From positions 3,048,001 through 3,112,000 of the forward strand of contig JANCIK010000003.1 of NCBI GenBank assembly GCA_028532985.1: a stretch of DNA of 64,000 bases. Direction: 5' to 3'. The stretch comes from Stropharia rugosoannulata. Taxonomy: Eukaryota > Basidiomycota > Agaricomycetes > Agaricales > Strophariaceae. Of the stretch, positions 26,565 through 38,712 are shown piece after piece; within the stretch, counting starts at the first letter, position 1; the number at the start of each line of letters is the position of its first letter. The notes beneath the pieces were generated by a model. It did no database searches, was not told the DNA's origin, and worked only from the letters and a program-made list of their open reading frames with translations. Made by a program: the position numbers and the translations under genes.

Positions 26565-27676
26565 TTATCCACGTTCTACAAAACTTCCATCCTGCACATT
26601 CAGCTGCCTTATCATCAGCCATCGCTCCACACCAGTCGCGGCCATTTCGCTTACCTTGGGAAACCCTGTCCTCTCCTCTAGCAACGCTTCGCCCCAGCAC
26701 AGCAGCTTCAGCAGCCCCACCAGCTTTACTTCCTTGCCCTGGCTCAGGCTCTCCAGAATCGCTGCATTAACTTCGCCGGCCGTCTTCATCCGCTGTGCCG
26801 GCGATAGCAACTCCGCAATCGCAGACGGCGGATTCGGCGCCGACTGAAAGGCTAGAAGTGTCATCGTGCGCTCCAATTCGGACAAAAATTCCGGCGATTC
26901 CTCTCCGCGCGGAGCCAGCTCCTCTTGTGCAAACTGCAATGCCTCCGCAATCCGTCCCTGGCGTATATATTCAATGAGTTTCTGCTGTTGCAGCTTGAAA
27001 TACAAGGCCGGATTTGTGTCCAGGATCTGCAAACAAGCAAATCAGCGATAAGCTCAAATTTTAGGCTTGTAGTGCGCAAGACGAATCATATTGAAGACTG
27101 AAGTTTTGGTTTACGGTATCATCACCAGCCCGAAAGCTTAAGAGTGGTGCATGAAACGTTTTAATCATGCGTCTTGCGTACGCTAGCGGCAGCAAATACT
27201 CACCTCGGGATTCAAATCATTTACGCGCGTGATAGCATCCTCAACATCTCCCCGTTGAAGGGCTTCGCGTATATCCATGCGGCTTTCAATGCTGTCAAAA
27301 TCAACTGGAGGCTCAAGATTTGCCTCTTGGCTGAACTCCTCGGCGGCAGATTTGTAGCCCTCGATAACCAAGTAGTCCATGACAAGCCGATTCAGATCCC
27401 TGAATATGCAAGGCAATATTAGAATATAACTTCAAGAAATGGACAACGCGGTGTAATCAGATAATACATGCAATTGATTTCTCTCCACACATAAATTTTC
27501 AGAGAGATTCCCAATTGTATATCATCATGCGCGAAAAAAGGGAACAAGACTCACGCTTTCGTAACCTGCACATCGTGAAGGCGTCTTTCCCAGTCATCCT
27601 TGCGAATGGAGGGTTTTGGTGGCTAATAAACGATTAGCAAAACAGATAGAGCAGGGTCATAACGACCACTGACCAT
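26565..27676 (-). CDS. GID8: GID8 (LisH-CTLH-CRA), GID/CTLH ubiquitin ligase scaffold
   Basis: Core scaffold of the GID E3 ligase, which in yeast degrades gluconeogenic enzymes. The spliced product starts MPPKPSIRKDDWERRLHDVQ. LisH follows (DLNRLVMDYLVIEGYKSAAE), then CTLH (SRMDIREALQRGDVEDAI to ILDTNPALYFKLQQQKLIEY) and CRA (RIAEALQFAQEELAP to LERTMTLLAF). It ends MIRQLNVQDGSFVERG. Exon 1 contributes only the ATG: the donor GTCAGT follows it directly, and the next exon opens CCACCAAAACCC. Size is normal for the family. The call is supported across the full length. Confidence 0.94.
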
Positions 27677-28013
27677 TGCGTGAAACAGAGAGGTTCGTGC
27701 CCATTTTATGGGCTAGCTCTTTTGCTTTAGGGGAGGTTTTTGCTGTACCAATCACGTGCCAGAGACGCTGCGAATTGTTCTCTCTGCCCAAGCTCCAGAC
27801 GACTCACTCCAGAGTCCAGTTCCCGACGCTGCCAGTGCGCAGAGCGCGCTGGGTGCTGGGTGCGGTACGACGGTCTATGTGTGAATGGTTTCATGAGGCC
27901 GGACCCAAATAGCCTACATGAGCCAGATGACTTTCCAGTGGACTGTTCTTAGCAGCAACGTGTTCAGCTGCGCGCTCAACACAGCGCTCATGAATTTCTC
28001 GGCACCCACTTAT
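27677..28013. other. Upstream of GID8, no gene seen
   Basis: Short gap to the broken macro-domain gene; likely GID8 promoter. Confidence 0.55.
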
Positions 28014-28693
28014 CTACTCATATCTGGTAGGTTTGTTTGATTTCTTCGTTACGCGCTCCGATGGCCTCCCACCGCCCTCTGGGACCCCTTCAATGAAATG
28101 CTTCGCGGCCAGAATCATTTGCCGCGCACACACTCATCTGGGAACGCCACCAGTCCCATTCCCCAGTCCTGTCATAAGAACTGTGCGAATGCCCACATAG
28201 TTCGCGTTCCCTACCGCTATATGGTAATCATTCCACTGCGTGACCTCCTTTACGAGAGACCACATGGCGTTGTACACTAAATCCCGATTCCAGCTTACAT
28301 CTTCGGGTTGACGCATGGTCGGCACAATTGCCAATGAGTGCGCCCCATATGCGTTTCTCAGCGCGGACGTCGGAAGGGAGGTGATCAGGCAAGACCCTGG
28401 AGGCAGATAACCGCTTGATTTATCATGCAGAACGGTTTGGCAGTAGTCGGTCAAAGTCCACTCATCGTCCTCATTCCCTTTAAGCACACGGGAAAGTTCG
28501 GGGTGATAACATTAATACCGTTCTTACTTCCATCGTGACTTATTTAACCCCACCCCCCGTCGTCCATAATTGCGTAGGAATTCGCGGGTGACACTATGCA
28601 ATCGCATTGCAACTTGTCCGCTTCAATCTCACCCAACCTTCCTTGAAATAATGAAATACTTATCTCGTCGCGGTATTTCCAGTCGTTTGGCAT
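28014..28693 (-). pseudogene. Broken macro-domain (ADP-ribose-binding) gene
   Basis: The first frame starts ATG at 28693 (MPNDWKYRDEISISLFQG) and carries the macro-domain core CDCIVSPANSYAIMDDGG, then hits TAA near 28535. Another frame resumes with ELSRVLKGNEDDEW, GYLPPGSCLITSLP, AYGAHSLAIVPTMRQPEDV, NRDLVYNAMWSLV and VLMTGLGNGTGG. It meets an in-frame TGA at 28134-28136, after which homologous sequence continues in the same frame (VCARQMILAAKHFIEGVPEG) to 28014. I found no splice-site pair that repairs either break. The order and spacing match fungal macro-domain proteins. It is best read as a recently inactivated gene, though two sequencing errors would also explain it. Confidence 0.65.
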
Positions 28694-29004
28694 GTATTAT
28701 TTCATAGCGCAGCTCCATTCTTCATACAAATTAGGCTTCGTCTCTTCGCTCTCTCTCCGGCGCGGTGCTACGAATAATAATAATAACCTTAGCGGGCGGC
28801 GAAGACAAGACATATGGATACCCGGTGAAAGACGTGCACCTAAAAAGCCTGACATAGTGGGCAAGGCAAGGTTGTGGCCAATGAAAAGGCGCACCCACAG
28901 ACATAACAAGAATATGAATATAAATTTGACATAAACAGCTTAAATGGCTGAGTCTGAATCTATGATACATACACCGTCTCGCGAAATGACATACAAGTAC
29001 AACA
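28694..29004. other. Short gap, no gene seen
   Basis: Between the macro-domain remnant and the FMO-like gene; probable 3' flank of the latter and remnant promoter. Confidence 0.5.
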
Positions 29005-30756
29005 TTATACGGCCCTTTCAAGCCAAACAGGAAGATCTGGATCCAGTCCAGAAGTTAGCCCCTGCTCGCGTTCCCACTTCTCTTGCCAATCATTGACGCG
29101 TCGCATGAGGTCGGCCCATTGTGCTTCAGTCTCTATACCTGCTGTCCATTCGTCTCCAGTGCCTAATTCTGTGATTCGTTTCCATCCTCGCTTCAGAGCT
29201 TGGTAGCCATAAACGTTCCGGCGCCATTGCTCTACAAATTTCCTCCCGGTATCGAGTATGACTCCCTATAGGCGACCACTTAGCACTTAAAAATAGAGAG
29301 GAGTAATGCAAATACAATACGCGCCTTGTCTCTTAGAAAGTCGACTAGTTCATCTTGATAATCGCTGGGACCACCGCCTGCAAGCATTCTATGTCCGTTA
29401 CTGTACGGGTCCAGTCCCAGCGAGCGTAGACGCTCGTCATAGTCAGCCAATTCGCGCAGTAGATCATGACGTGAGGGAAGGATAGATGGATTCAGAATAG
29501 CATGAGCAGCGAAGAGGCTCTGGGCAATATCAGAGGGGCAGTTGGGTATATACGAAGGCAGTCCAATGAAGGCCAGAGCATTGGTTGGGTATGCCGGATT
29601 GAGAGATAGTATGTGCCGATGTAGCGGGAAGATATACCGGAGGTTGGTGAACAGTCCACCTTCAATGATTGAGGAATTATCGTGAGCCAAGGGGTCTACT
29701 TTAAGCTGACCACTTCGCTCGAGAAATGGTTTTCGAAGTTCATAACCCGTCCCCAGAAGAACGACGTCGGGGTCTATACTCGTACCGTCGACAAATACGA
29801 CTGAATCAGCAGTGAAGTGTGTAATTTCGGGTTTTATTATTACACCGCCGACTTTGTCCTCGCTTTCGTGCCGGACAGAGGAAAACACCTATATAGGATG
29901 GATAAAAATAATAGACAAATGATCAAATGAGATATACATACCTTTTTCGCATAATTGACAATTTGAGACGCAGCATCCCTCCCACTTGCGCCATTTCCAA
30001 CAACCAAGACACTTAGATCAGCAAATGCCTGAGGGTCGCGATAATAAATGGAATGTATTATTTGTCGTTGTGGATGCCTTGGATTTGCCAGCCATATATT
30101 CTGGCCGGGCCAACGAGGGATCTGGGGGAAGTGGTTATTGCCCGACGCAACAATTAGATGGTCAACTCTCTTGCTGAGAAGTTCTCCACTCGTGCGGTTT
30201 AACACCCTGAGATCCCACTGTCCATTTTCTGGAGTTCCTGACCATTCAGCTTCGCGGACTTCGCTATTGAATGAGATACGCGACAATAGGTTGTATTGTC
30301 TAGCGTAGTCCAAGTGGTACGCCTTAATTGCTTCGTGGCTCGGGTACAAAGCCGTTTTGGGAGGAAATGGGAAGCCAGGATAGGTCATAAATGGTACAGG
30401 CGTGTTTGTGTGAAGTAGAGGATATAGTGGGGTCTCCGGTATTTCTGGAGGAGTTATATTGCGAGGATCAGGTAGCCTAACAATGATGTCAGATACTTTG
30501 CCATAACCAAAAAGAAAATCAAGAGCTTGCCATACACCTGCAACGCTGTGCCTCTCTTCATAGAGTGTTATTTCCAAATTTCGTTGGACGTCCTCCGGGA
30601 AGTCCAAGAGTGTTTTGATCATTGCCAGACCAGCACTACCGGCTCCAACAATCGCTATAGTTTTTGGCGCGACAATCTCATTCTCAATTGTCAGCGGTTC
30701 TTGAGATGGGAGGACAGAATAAATAAAAGGAAGTAATAAACGACCTATGTTGACCA
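29005..30756 (-). CDS. Flavin-containing monooxygenase-like flavoprotein
   Basis: FAD/NAD(P)H-dependent oxidoreductase of the FMO family. The start MVNIGRLLLPFIYSVLP looks like a signal or membrane-anchor segment. The FAD dinucleotide-binding loop is TIAIVGAGSAGLAMIKTLL, followed by EERHSVAGVW. The second nucleotide-binding loop is SVLVVGNGASGRDAASQIV. Later are LLGTGYELRKPFL, the usual FMO TGY motif, and a C-terminal region ending DPDLPVWLERAV. Two introns were placed (near 29890-29940 and 29280-29325). It probably oxidises a small soft nucleophile, but the substrate cannot be told. Confidence 0.9.
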
Positions 30757-31092
30757 TTGTGTTAGCGAGAAGAGAAGGACCAACGAAACACAATGAGACT
30801 TCTGGTAAGACAGCGGGTCAAACTGTATCACAGGGCAAGCCTAGATATGTGATGATCATTGAAGTCATTCTCAGTTCGTATTGCGTGATAGGTCCACTAT
30901 TCGCAAGAATAGGTCAAGATGGCGGAGCTTCGCGTAACTTGCAAGGGTTGCAAAGATACCAAGCTGCATACTAGCAGACAAATCTATAGAGAAAGCTGAT
31001 TCAGACAAGAACTGATTATCAATGGAGTCAAGGCTGAACAAGCAAGGCAAATTTTACGAGGATATGTACACTGATGCCGACCTGTGCCATTA
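30757..31092. other. Short gap, no gene seen
   Basis: Promoter side of the FMO-like gene and 3' side of RRP15. Confidence 0.5.
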
Positions 31093-31894
31093 TTAGACCT
31101 TCGACACTACACCCCCAGACCTAATCATGTTGAAGAAGTCGTCTTTCTCGACGGCACCTGAGATAGTGGTTAGTACAAGACAAGATGGATATAGAGCCTC
31201 AGACGCACTCTCCTTGCCCCTCCCAATAATGTTGTCCTTATTCTTTCCCTTGGTTTTATGTTTGGTATCAACTGCTGGTGCTGGTAGAGTGGGCTTTCCA
31301 GAACCACGATTAGCTTTGGCATCTTCAGCTGTAGCTACCAAGGAGGCTTGGGATTGCTGGATAACGTTGAAAAGTCGGACAACTTTGGAGGTGTTATGAA
31401 TGTCTCGATAAACTGTAGTGGATTAACCTACCACCGCGTTGCGCAACTTTTCGTAGTGCTCTCTCGCTTTCTCCTCCCCAACCGCCTATGACATCTTTTA
31501 TTCGTGCCTTGTCCTCTTTTTCTTTCTTTTCTATTTGAAGAACCTTTTTCGCCCTTGATTCTAATTTTTCATCATTCTTTTTCCGCGCTATTGACGGTTT
31601 TAATGACAGAGGTAAGGCAGAGGGTGTTTCGGTGTTTAGCAGAAATTGTAGTGTAGATCCGAATTTCGAGCTTCCAGTTGCTCGGATTTTTCGTTTTGAG
31701 GTTTGCTTGGATTTTTGTGGCTTCAATCCTTCGATTTCAGCGTCTTCATCGACGTCGGAACCACTGGCGCTGCCGCTTTCCATATCGTCAGCGTCGGAGC
31801 CATCTGAATGAACAGAAGACATGATGGAATCTTCATCTTCTTCACTGAGATGTTCTTCGGGTGCAGAGAGCTTCTGGCGCTTTTGAGGAGGCAT
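31093..31894 (-). CDS. RRP15: RRP15, ribosomal RNA-processing protein (60S pathway)
   Basis: Nucleolar factor for pre-60S ribosome assembly. Start MPPQKRQKLSAPEEHLS, then an acidic Ser/Asp/Glu segment. The conserved Rrp15 domain runs SKFGSTLQFLLNTETPSALP, ARKKNDEKLESRAKKVLQ, VIGGWGGESERALRKVAQRG, VVRLFNVIQQSQ, and ends in FFNMIRSGGVVSKV. Two introns fit: one after KVAQRG, and a second with donor GTGCGT, branch-like TACTAAC and acceptor CTCAG, joining GRGKE to SAVEKDD. Size normal. Confidence 0.92.
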
Positions 31895-32326
31895 TGATAA
31901 GTGCGTAAAATGGATGTGTGCCAAAATTGTTTAGTGAGTTGAGACGGCGGGTCCAAGCCTTGACAGTCTCGATCAGGGTTACCGTCTCCGGCTGATGTAC
32001 GCACCCTGTCCAAACTGAGATCACCGTTTTGTAGTTGACCATCTTGGAATAACCCGTCCTCCCTCCCCCTTTTCCTTTCTGCTGGACTTTTTCATTCGTT
32101 CTGGGATATATACTCACCATTCAGTCCTAACCATACATAATTTACGGAATTTCCAACCTCGGCGTTGGAGTGACGCGCTTCGTTTCTACATTATTCATAA
32201 CGCGTTCTACAATTCGCAGGGCCAGCGTCGTTCATCGCAATACCAGGGACTTTATAAACGCCCTCATATACTTCTAGCAAACGTTCATTGACTATTCCTC
32301 TCCTCTTCATTGAAAAGTCAACGGGA
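31895..32326. promoter_or_regulatory. Divergent spacer RRP15/DIL-ankyrin gene
   Basis: About 430 bases between opposite start codons, presumably both promoters. No specific site identified. Confidence 0.5.
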
Positions 32327-35300
32327 ATGCCAAACATATCAGCACATCCTATAGACCTCTCACCAGAACCAGATCTCCATCCTTTGTATCCAACAATCTC
32401 ACAAATATCTTTACAACTCAGCACGGACTCGGGATTGAATCGATCTCAGAAAGTAGAGCTCTTGTCGCATTGCCTGACGCGTGCATGTGTCTTTGGAGAC
32501 ATCTCGACTGTCCAATATCTCTTGACGGATCCACAGGCGCAAAGCTTTGTCGATTTAGGTTTCCGGGATGAGGACGGCGTAGGACTTGTCAGCATGGCAA
32601 TTCATGGATTCATAGGAGATGCAGATCGTGATATTGAACGAGAAGAGTGCGTCCGTCTCCTTGTCTCTCAAGGAGCAGACTTGACAGCGGATAAAGGTGA
32701 GTTGCCCGTCTTTAAATTCGTAAATACCTCTAACTGTTTCAGTCGGCTGGACACCACTTCACTACGCCGCTGTCTTGGCTCCTCCTACATTGGTTTCTTA
32801 TCTAATGACACATGGATGCTCGCCATTTGCTATGACCGAACGGAAACTCACCCCTCTTGACATTGTCACCGCACATTCAATATTGCCTGGAAAGGAAGAT
32901 ATAGCGTTGCTACTGGAAGAGTCTATGCGCTCTCAAGGATGGACAGGTGGTCGGATGGAGGAAAAGCGAAGGTTATTTGAACAACGAGAGAAAAGGAAGA
33001 GAAGCAATAGGGAAATACGTGAATCTGTTGGACAAGCCCTTGGTGTCACTTCAGATTGGTGGCGCATGGAATCAGAACTCTCGGACTCGGACGATGATGA
33101 ACAAGACGAAGACGCCGACGAAAGCGTATTTGTGCGTATCGGAGAATTTTACTCATAATGTTGACCGACCTTTTTCAGACACCCCATCCAGACTATTCAT
33201 CTATGCTAGTATTTTCACCGCCACTTCTCCCACAGATATTAGAATCACTTATTACCAACTATAAACCCACCTACAAAGACGCTACACCTGCAAACACGCT
33301 CTACATGCTTGCTAGATTTGCTGCACTGACCTGCGATCATACATGGTTGGAAGACCTAATAATTGGGGCAACCGACTCTATTGAAGATGCGTTCTTTGTG
33401 AGTGTGTCCGTTCGCATACAAAACGTAACTGTTTACAGTGTGTATCACAGAATCGAGCGGATGATCTGTCTTGTTTAGTCTTTTGGCTATACAACTCCAC
33501 GTTATGGTTACACCTTTTGGAGTGTGACAACGCAATAAATGAAGCCTGTGAACTGCTCGGTTCCTTTGAAATCATAGAAGAAGTAATTAATTCCGTCTTT
33601 GGTAGGTCTCCAGATGTTTTAAGATCTGCGATTCTTGCAGCAACTCATGCATTTCTGTTAGTTTTTATCATTCGATATGCTGAAAGACGGATAGACGAGC
33701 TTTTAGATTTTGCAATACTGTCATATACGCCCATCCCGTCTGAAATTGAAGCCGTTCAATTCGAATCTGAGTGGTCTTTTCTCCGACCTTTCTCTGGAAA
33801 ACGGAAACTGGGTCCTATCTCGCCTGCATCACGCAATGCTACGCCACCTACTCCTCCTAGCCCTAGCCCTTATCAACCAACATCCCCTGCTGGAAGTCAA
33901 ATGACGATGTCTTCTTCCACATCTCGAGGCTTCTCGTCTTTGAGACAGACGGTCAACCGCGCCAGAGCACATTCCTCAGCTACTCCCCTGTCATCATTAT
34001 TTCAAGAGCCTGTGTCTACGCCGTCCCCGTCACCTCAAGAACTTACAGCATTTCTTACTTCTCTCCATACGCTCTTGCTATTGTCGGATATTAATCCAGC
34101 CATAATAACCCAGTTATGGTCTCAAGTCATGTATTGGACATCATGCATGTTTTTCTGCTGCATCCCAAAGCAAGAATGTACTGACAGTCCATAGGTGAAA
34201 TTTTTAATCGCTTAATAACACGGAAAAAATACTTGTGCAGGTCAGTTTCCATTATGTTGTGTTTGAAATTTCTGTGTTGAGATTCTCATACTAAATTCCC
34301 CTTTTTTTATTTATTTTTTCAGGTCGCGGGCTGTGCAAATTAGCATGAATCTGACATATTTGGAAGAGTGGTTGGAGGTGATGGGCATACCATCTGGAAT
34401 CCAAAGTCATTTTTCTCCTGTGAAAGACTTATTAAAATGGCTACAAGTGCGTACATGCATTTTGAGTCCGTACTGTCCTGATTGCATTTTTGCAGTGCCT
34501 TTCTTCCATAACTGAGTTCCCTTCTCTCGTAGCAACCATTCAGGAGATGAAGAACATAAATCCTCTACAGGTAAAGTTTTGTTTCATTTCTTCCGAGCGA
34601 ACATTCACAAGCTTATCAGATGCGGCGCGCTGTCCGTGACTATAAGTACGAAGTTAATGAGAGTCGAATGACGGATGAATGTGTTCAATACCTTACTCAA
34701 CTTCAAAAGGATTGGGAAAGGCATCGGGTAAAATTAGGTGTAGAGGCAATTAGAAAGGAGGTCTGTTCCTCGTTATTCTTCTAGTTCGGTAACAAACTAA
34801 CGCACTCATAACACCATAAGATCGTAGAGCGAGATAAGGATCGGGAAGGAAGTATATCTTCGTTCGCAAACGACGCTGCCAGTATCTCTATGGAAACCAA
34901 CTCAATTACTGCTTCGGTAGAGACATCGTCTCCTCAGCAGAGTGTGGACATTTTATTAAACAGGAACTCGGACAAGTCCCTTTGGGAACCTGTTAGACCT
35001 CCACAGGTTCTGGGTGAATTAATGGACTCAAGATACATGATGCCGCTCCTATTTCCCTCTGATCCGCGTTTGTTATCGGCCATTCCGGGCAAGAAAGCTA
35101 TCTTCGAAGATTTCAGAGGGATTGCAATTCAAAATCCCATGAAAGGCTCCGAAGTGGACGAAAGAGCTTCAACTACTGCATTGCCATGGGTGTCAAGGAA
35201 TCGGAAGATTCGCAAAGTCGATATTGGGACCTTGCAGTGGGTTGATGGAATTCGATCTGCTTCACGTTGGGGACGCCCGGTGGCTCCTGACTATGATCCA

Positions 35301-35504
35301 GAAGATGATCAAAAACAATCACGGCCCAGTCTGGTGGAAGACAACGATGATCCAGATCCAACAGTTAATTTGAATGCTCATACTACACCGCTAACGCGCA
35401 AACCATCTGGCAGAGCGAAAACTCGACCCAGCCTGGGAGAAACAACACCTATAGACGGCTCTTTTGACCTACACCATAGTTCTAGCTCTCATCAAAATCA
35501 ATAG
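32327..35504 (+). CDS. Ankyrin-repeat plus DIL (dilute) domain protein
   Basis: The N-terminal half (start MPNISAHPIDLSPEPDLH) has ankyrin-type repeats: FGDISTVQYLL, DEDGVGLVSMAIHGF, then AGWTPLHYAAVLAPPTLVSY after an intron. A charged linker follows. The C-terminal half is a DIL domain as in class V myosin tails: SCLVFWLYNSTLWLHLL, CELLGSFEIIEEVINSV, ITQLWSQVMYWTS, FNRLITRKKYLC, NLTYLEEWLEVMGI, LQMRRAVRDYKYE. It then runs into a Ser-rich tail. DIL-ankyrin proteins without a motor are known in fungi and are thought to act in vesicle or organelle transport; the exact role is not known. Many short introns. Confidence 0.88.
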
Positions 35505-35917
35505 CTTTATTTCTCTGATGTTGAACCTCCATCTGTAAAATTAACTACATCATTGCTATCGCACATTCAACATACATTTGACATTTTTCAAAAAAAAAAA
35601 AAACTCATACTTTCCACACTGTTGCTCTTCATAATCACATCAGAAGGGCAGAACATAGATCTGGAGAATTATTCCTCTAGTACCCGTGTATATCATGACC
35701 GAGTGTAAGTTCTAGTCTTAGCCACGACGGTTCCAAGACACCGCTCATCGCTGCGGTTCCAGCAAAGGCTATGTCAGTCGATCAGCACTTACCCAATATG
35801 GCAGGTGGGTACTAGGCTCGACGTGCGGCGTCCTGATGCCTACATAGCTTCCGACCTCATTTAACTTGAACTTCAAACTTACTACCTCCACCTTCGTTTA
35901 GTCCGCAAGAACATAGA
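35505..35917. other. Intergenic, no gene seen
   Basis: Includes an A-run near 35590-35602 and the presumed promoter of the rhomboid gene. Confidence 0.55.
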
Positions 35918-38131
35918 ATGGCATATATACCGCCCCCAGACGCGAAGCGTAACCCTTACATGATGGATGATTCAGATGCAGGACCTTCGAGTTCAAATAC
36001 ATCAGCGCAAACCTTTAAGCACGCCACCGCATCTCTTCCATTGTCTGGATACTCTGGTGAACAGAGGTTCAGCAAGAACTACGACCAGGCGAATGCACGA
36101 CAAACACATTTGGAAGAGGGCCGCTCAAGTCCCGACCATGGCTACGTGAATGCGACAGGGCCGACCGTCAAACATCTCGGTTATTCAGATGACGACTTCT
36201 CGAAGAACATCCCATCTGCAGATGACGCTCCGGATGCACCACTCTTTCAAAATGTCACACAAGATAAGAAGAATACGCGTTTTCAAGACCTAGGTGTGCA
36301 CATTGTATGTTTACCTATTGCTGTTTCTAACCTTTCCTAGAATATGCGGAGCCACAACCAAGCAAAGCAGAGGAAGAGAAACCACTCGGGAGGTTTTTCC
36401 CGCGTGCACGTTATCCTTTAGCCCAGCGGATAGAGGATAAGAAAAGGGGTATCGGCCGTCAAAAGTATCCCTTCGTAGGTAAATCCTATATATCAACCCA
36501 TGTATTTATTCAAGAGCTCATTGATGTCATTCACATTTCCAGTCTACTCCCTCACTGCTGTCATGGTCAGCATAATGGTTTACGAGCTTGTTGTCAATTC
36601 CCGACAGCAAGGTACACCTTTCTCGTTTAAAGTACGTTAAATACTAAATTTACATAAATATAACTAAGGGGCATAAAGCCTACTGTGAACCCCATGCTAG
36701 GTCCATCTTCAAGTGTACTTGTCGACGTTGGAGCCCGATTTCCACCTTGCATGAAGCTAGTTAGTCAAGTGCCACCTACAACTTTAATTGGATGTAAGTT
36801 AATTATGGCTCAATGCATTGGCACTGATAAATTATTTATCAATCGTATTCAGGCATGAATAACACTGCTAATCCAGCTACCGAAATATGCACAGTAGAAG
36901 ACCTTTGTGGTTTTGGAGGTGGGTAACAAAATTTGACGATTGAGCTGAAGGATTTATAAAACCTTTAGGTTTCCATGGAGGCAACCCCAACCAATGGTTT
37001 AGGTAGGCTTTTGTAAATAAAACCATGGGTACATAACATTAAACAAAAACTGTCTTGCAGGTTCATAACGGCTATATTTCTACACGCAGGCCTTTTGCAT
37101 CTTCTTATCAATATGTTGGCTCAACTCACGCTTTCGGCCCAGGTATAAACTTACTCCCTTTTGTCGCAAACAGTCATATTGATGATTATCTATGATTCTG
37201 CATATAGATTGAAAGAGAGATGGGATCTACGGGATTTTTAATAACATACTTTGCCGCTGGTATCTTTGGGTGGGTGTTTGTTACTGCAGTGACGAATCCG
37301 TTCAGCTAGACCTACCTCGTTTACAGAAATGTTTTGGGCGGCAATTTTTCTTTGGTTGGAGTACCCTCTGTTGGCGCCAGTGGAGCAATATTTGGCACCG
37401 TCGCGGTATTTATCATAAATTTGAAAACACTACGCCATATTCATCTTGTAATCATAGGTAACCTGGGTCGATCTGTTCGCACATTGGAAATATCAATATC
37501 GACCTGTGCGAAAGGTATGTACCTCGTTATCCTTCCTACCGACCGGCAACTTCCAGCTGATACAATGATTTTAGCTCGTATTTATGTCTATTGAATTGAT
37601 TATAGGTGTTGCAATCGGATATATTCCCTGTGAGTCATAGATCAGTCTATCGTGACTATTTCTTACCATAACGTATATCTCAAAAGACGTTGATAATTTC
37701 GGTACGTGTCTGTTCCATAAAGATCAGAGGCGGGGGATTTAAATGCTGTTCCTGTCGTTTAGCACACATCGGCGGTTTCGTCATGGGCCTTTTCGTTGGA
37801 ACGATATTCTACCCAGTAATCAGCGCAACGAAAAGGCATAAACTCATAATGTGGACCTTCCGTTTGGCTGCAATTCCTGTCGCTGTCATTCTATTTGTTC
37901 TGCTTGTCAGAAATTTCTATACATCCGACCCTTACGCTGGTAAGTTTCAACTTTCCGCATATACTTCAATTTTCTAATATTTCTTGTACTTAGCATGCAG
38001 TGGGTGTCGGTATCTGTCCTGCTTCCCTACGGCTGCAAATAATCACTGCAAAGGGTATGTCTGCTGTACTTCTCTATTCTGAAATGACCTCATTCGATTT
38101 TTTAACGGTTTCTAGAACTGGTTTGTCATAA
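35918..38131 (+). CDS. Rhomboid-family intramembrane serine protease
   Basis: Start MAYIPPPDAKRNPYMMDD; a cytosolic disordered N-terminus is followed by a first membrane helix (VYSLTAVMVSIMVYELVV). Next are a loop with GFHGGNPNQWFR, a helix with FLHAGLLHLLINMLAQLTLS, and YFAAGIFGNVLGGNFSLVGV. The active-site motif GASGAIFG holds the catalytic Ser, and HIGGFVMGLFVG holds the catalytic His. Further membrane helices follow. The C-terminal part is Cys-rich and ends CKGTGLS, as in fungal plasma-membrane or Golgi-type rhomboids. Roughly ten or more small exons; both catalytic motifs are intact. The substrate is unknown. Confidence 0.92.
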
Positions 38132-38712
38132 ATGCAATCTTTTTTTACAGCGACTGAATGTTTGCTCTTTTCACAGGACTGTCAGGGGGCTCGGGTACCA
38201 CCGGTATCTAGTTTGTATGCTGTCAAACATATCTCGGTAAGAAAAAACGACGACTGGATCGACGTTGCATGGACTTTATTGTAGACACTACCACTGGACG
38301 ACTTTTGAACGATGCCGATTCCTTTACTTTTTTATCATCAAATTTCCCTCAGCACGCCCTAACATACGCATTTCAATGGATTAGTATATCATAGTGGCCT
38401 GGCAATATTTATTCATATGGACCAACAAACTTTCATCGTAGTTGCTTGTATTGTACCGAACCAGTGCGTTGCGCACGCGCCATTATTATTTCTCGCCACA
38501 AATGCTTCGAAGGTAGTCCCTTGTTCACAGTCTATAAATGGTTGCCTAAGTACATATCCCTGTCCTGGAACTTTTGCAGTTGTGAAGCTGCGCGTAGGTT
38601 TTTAAATGTTTTCATTAAGTATTATTAATGGCAGGCTAAATACGCGGCTTTTATTACTACCAGGGAGTCTGACATCATCTTCTGTATCTCCACGTACCTA
38701 CATGCTCCTAAC
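38132..38712. other. Intergenic, no gene seen
   Basis: Between the rhomboid and Cas1-like genes, same strand. Small open frames at 38417-38628 lack protein-like features. Confidence 0.55.

Noticed and set aside
28692..28934. Plus-strand frame opposite the macro-domain start
   Set aside because: Shadow of the macro-domain leader, with no protein-like features.
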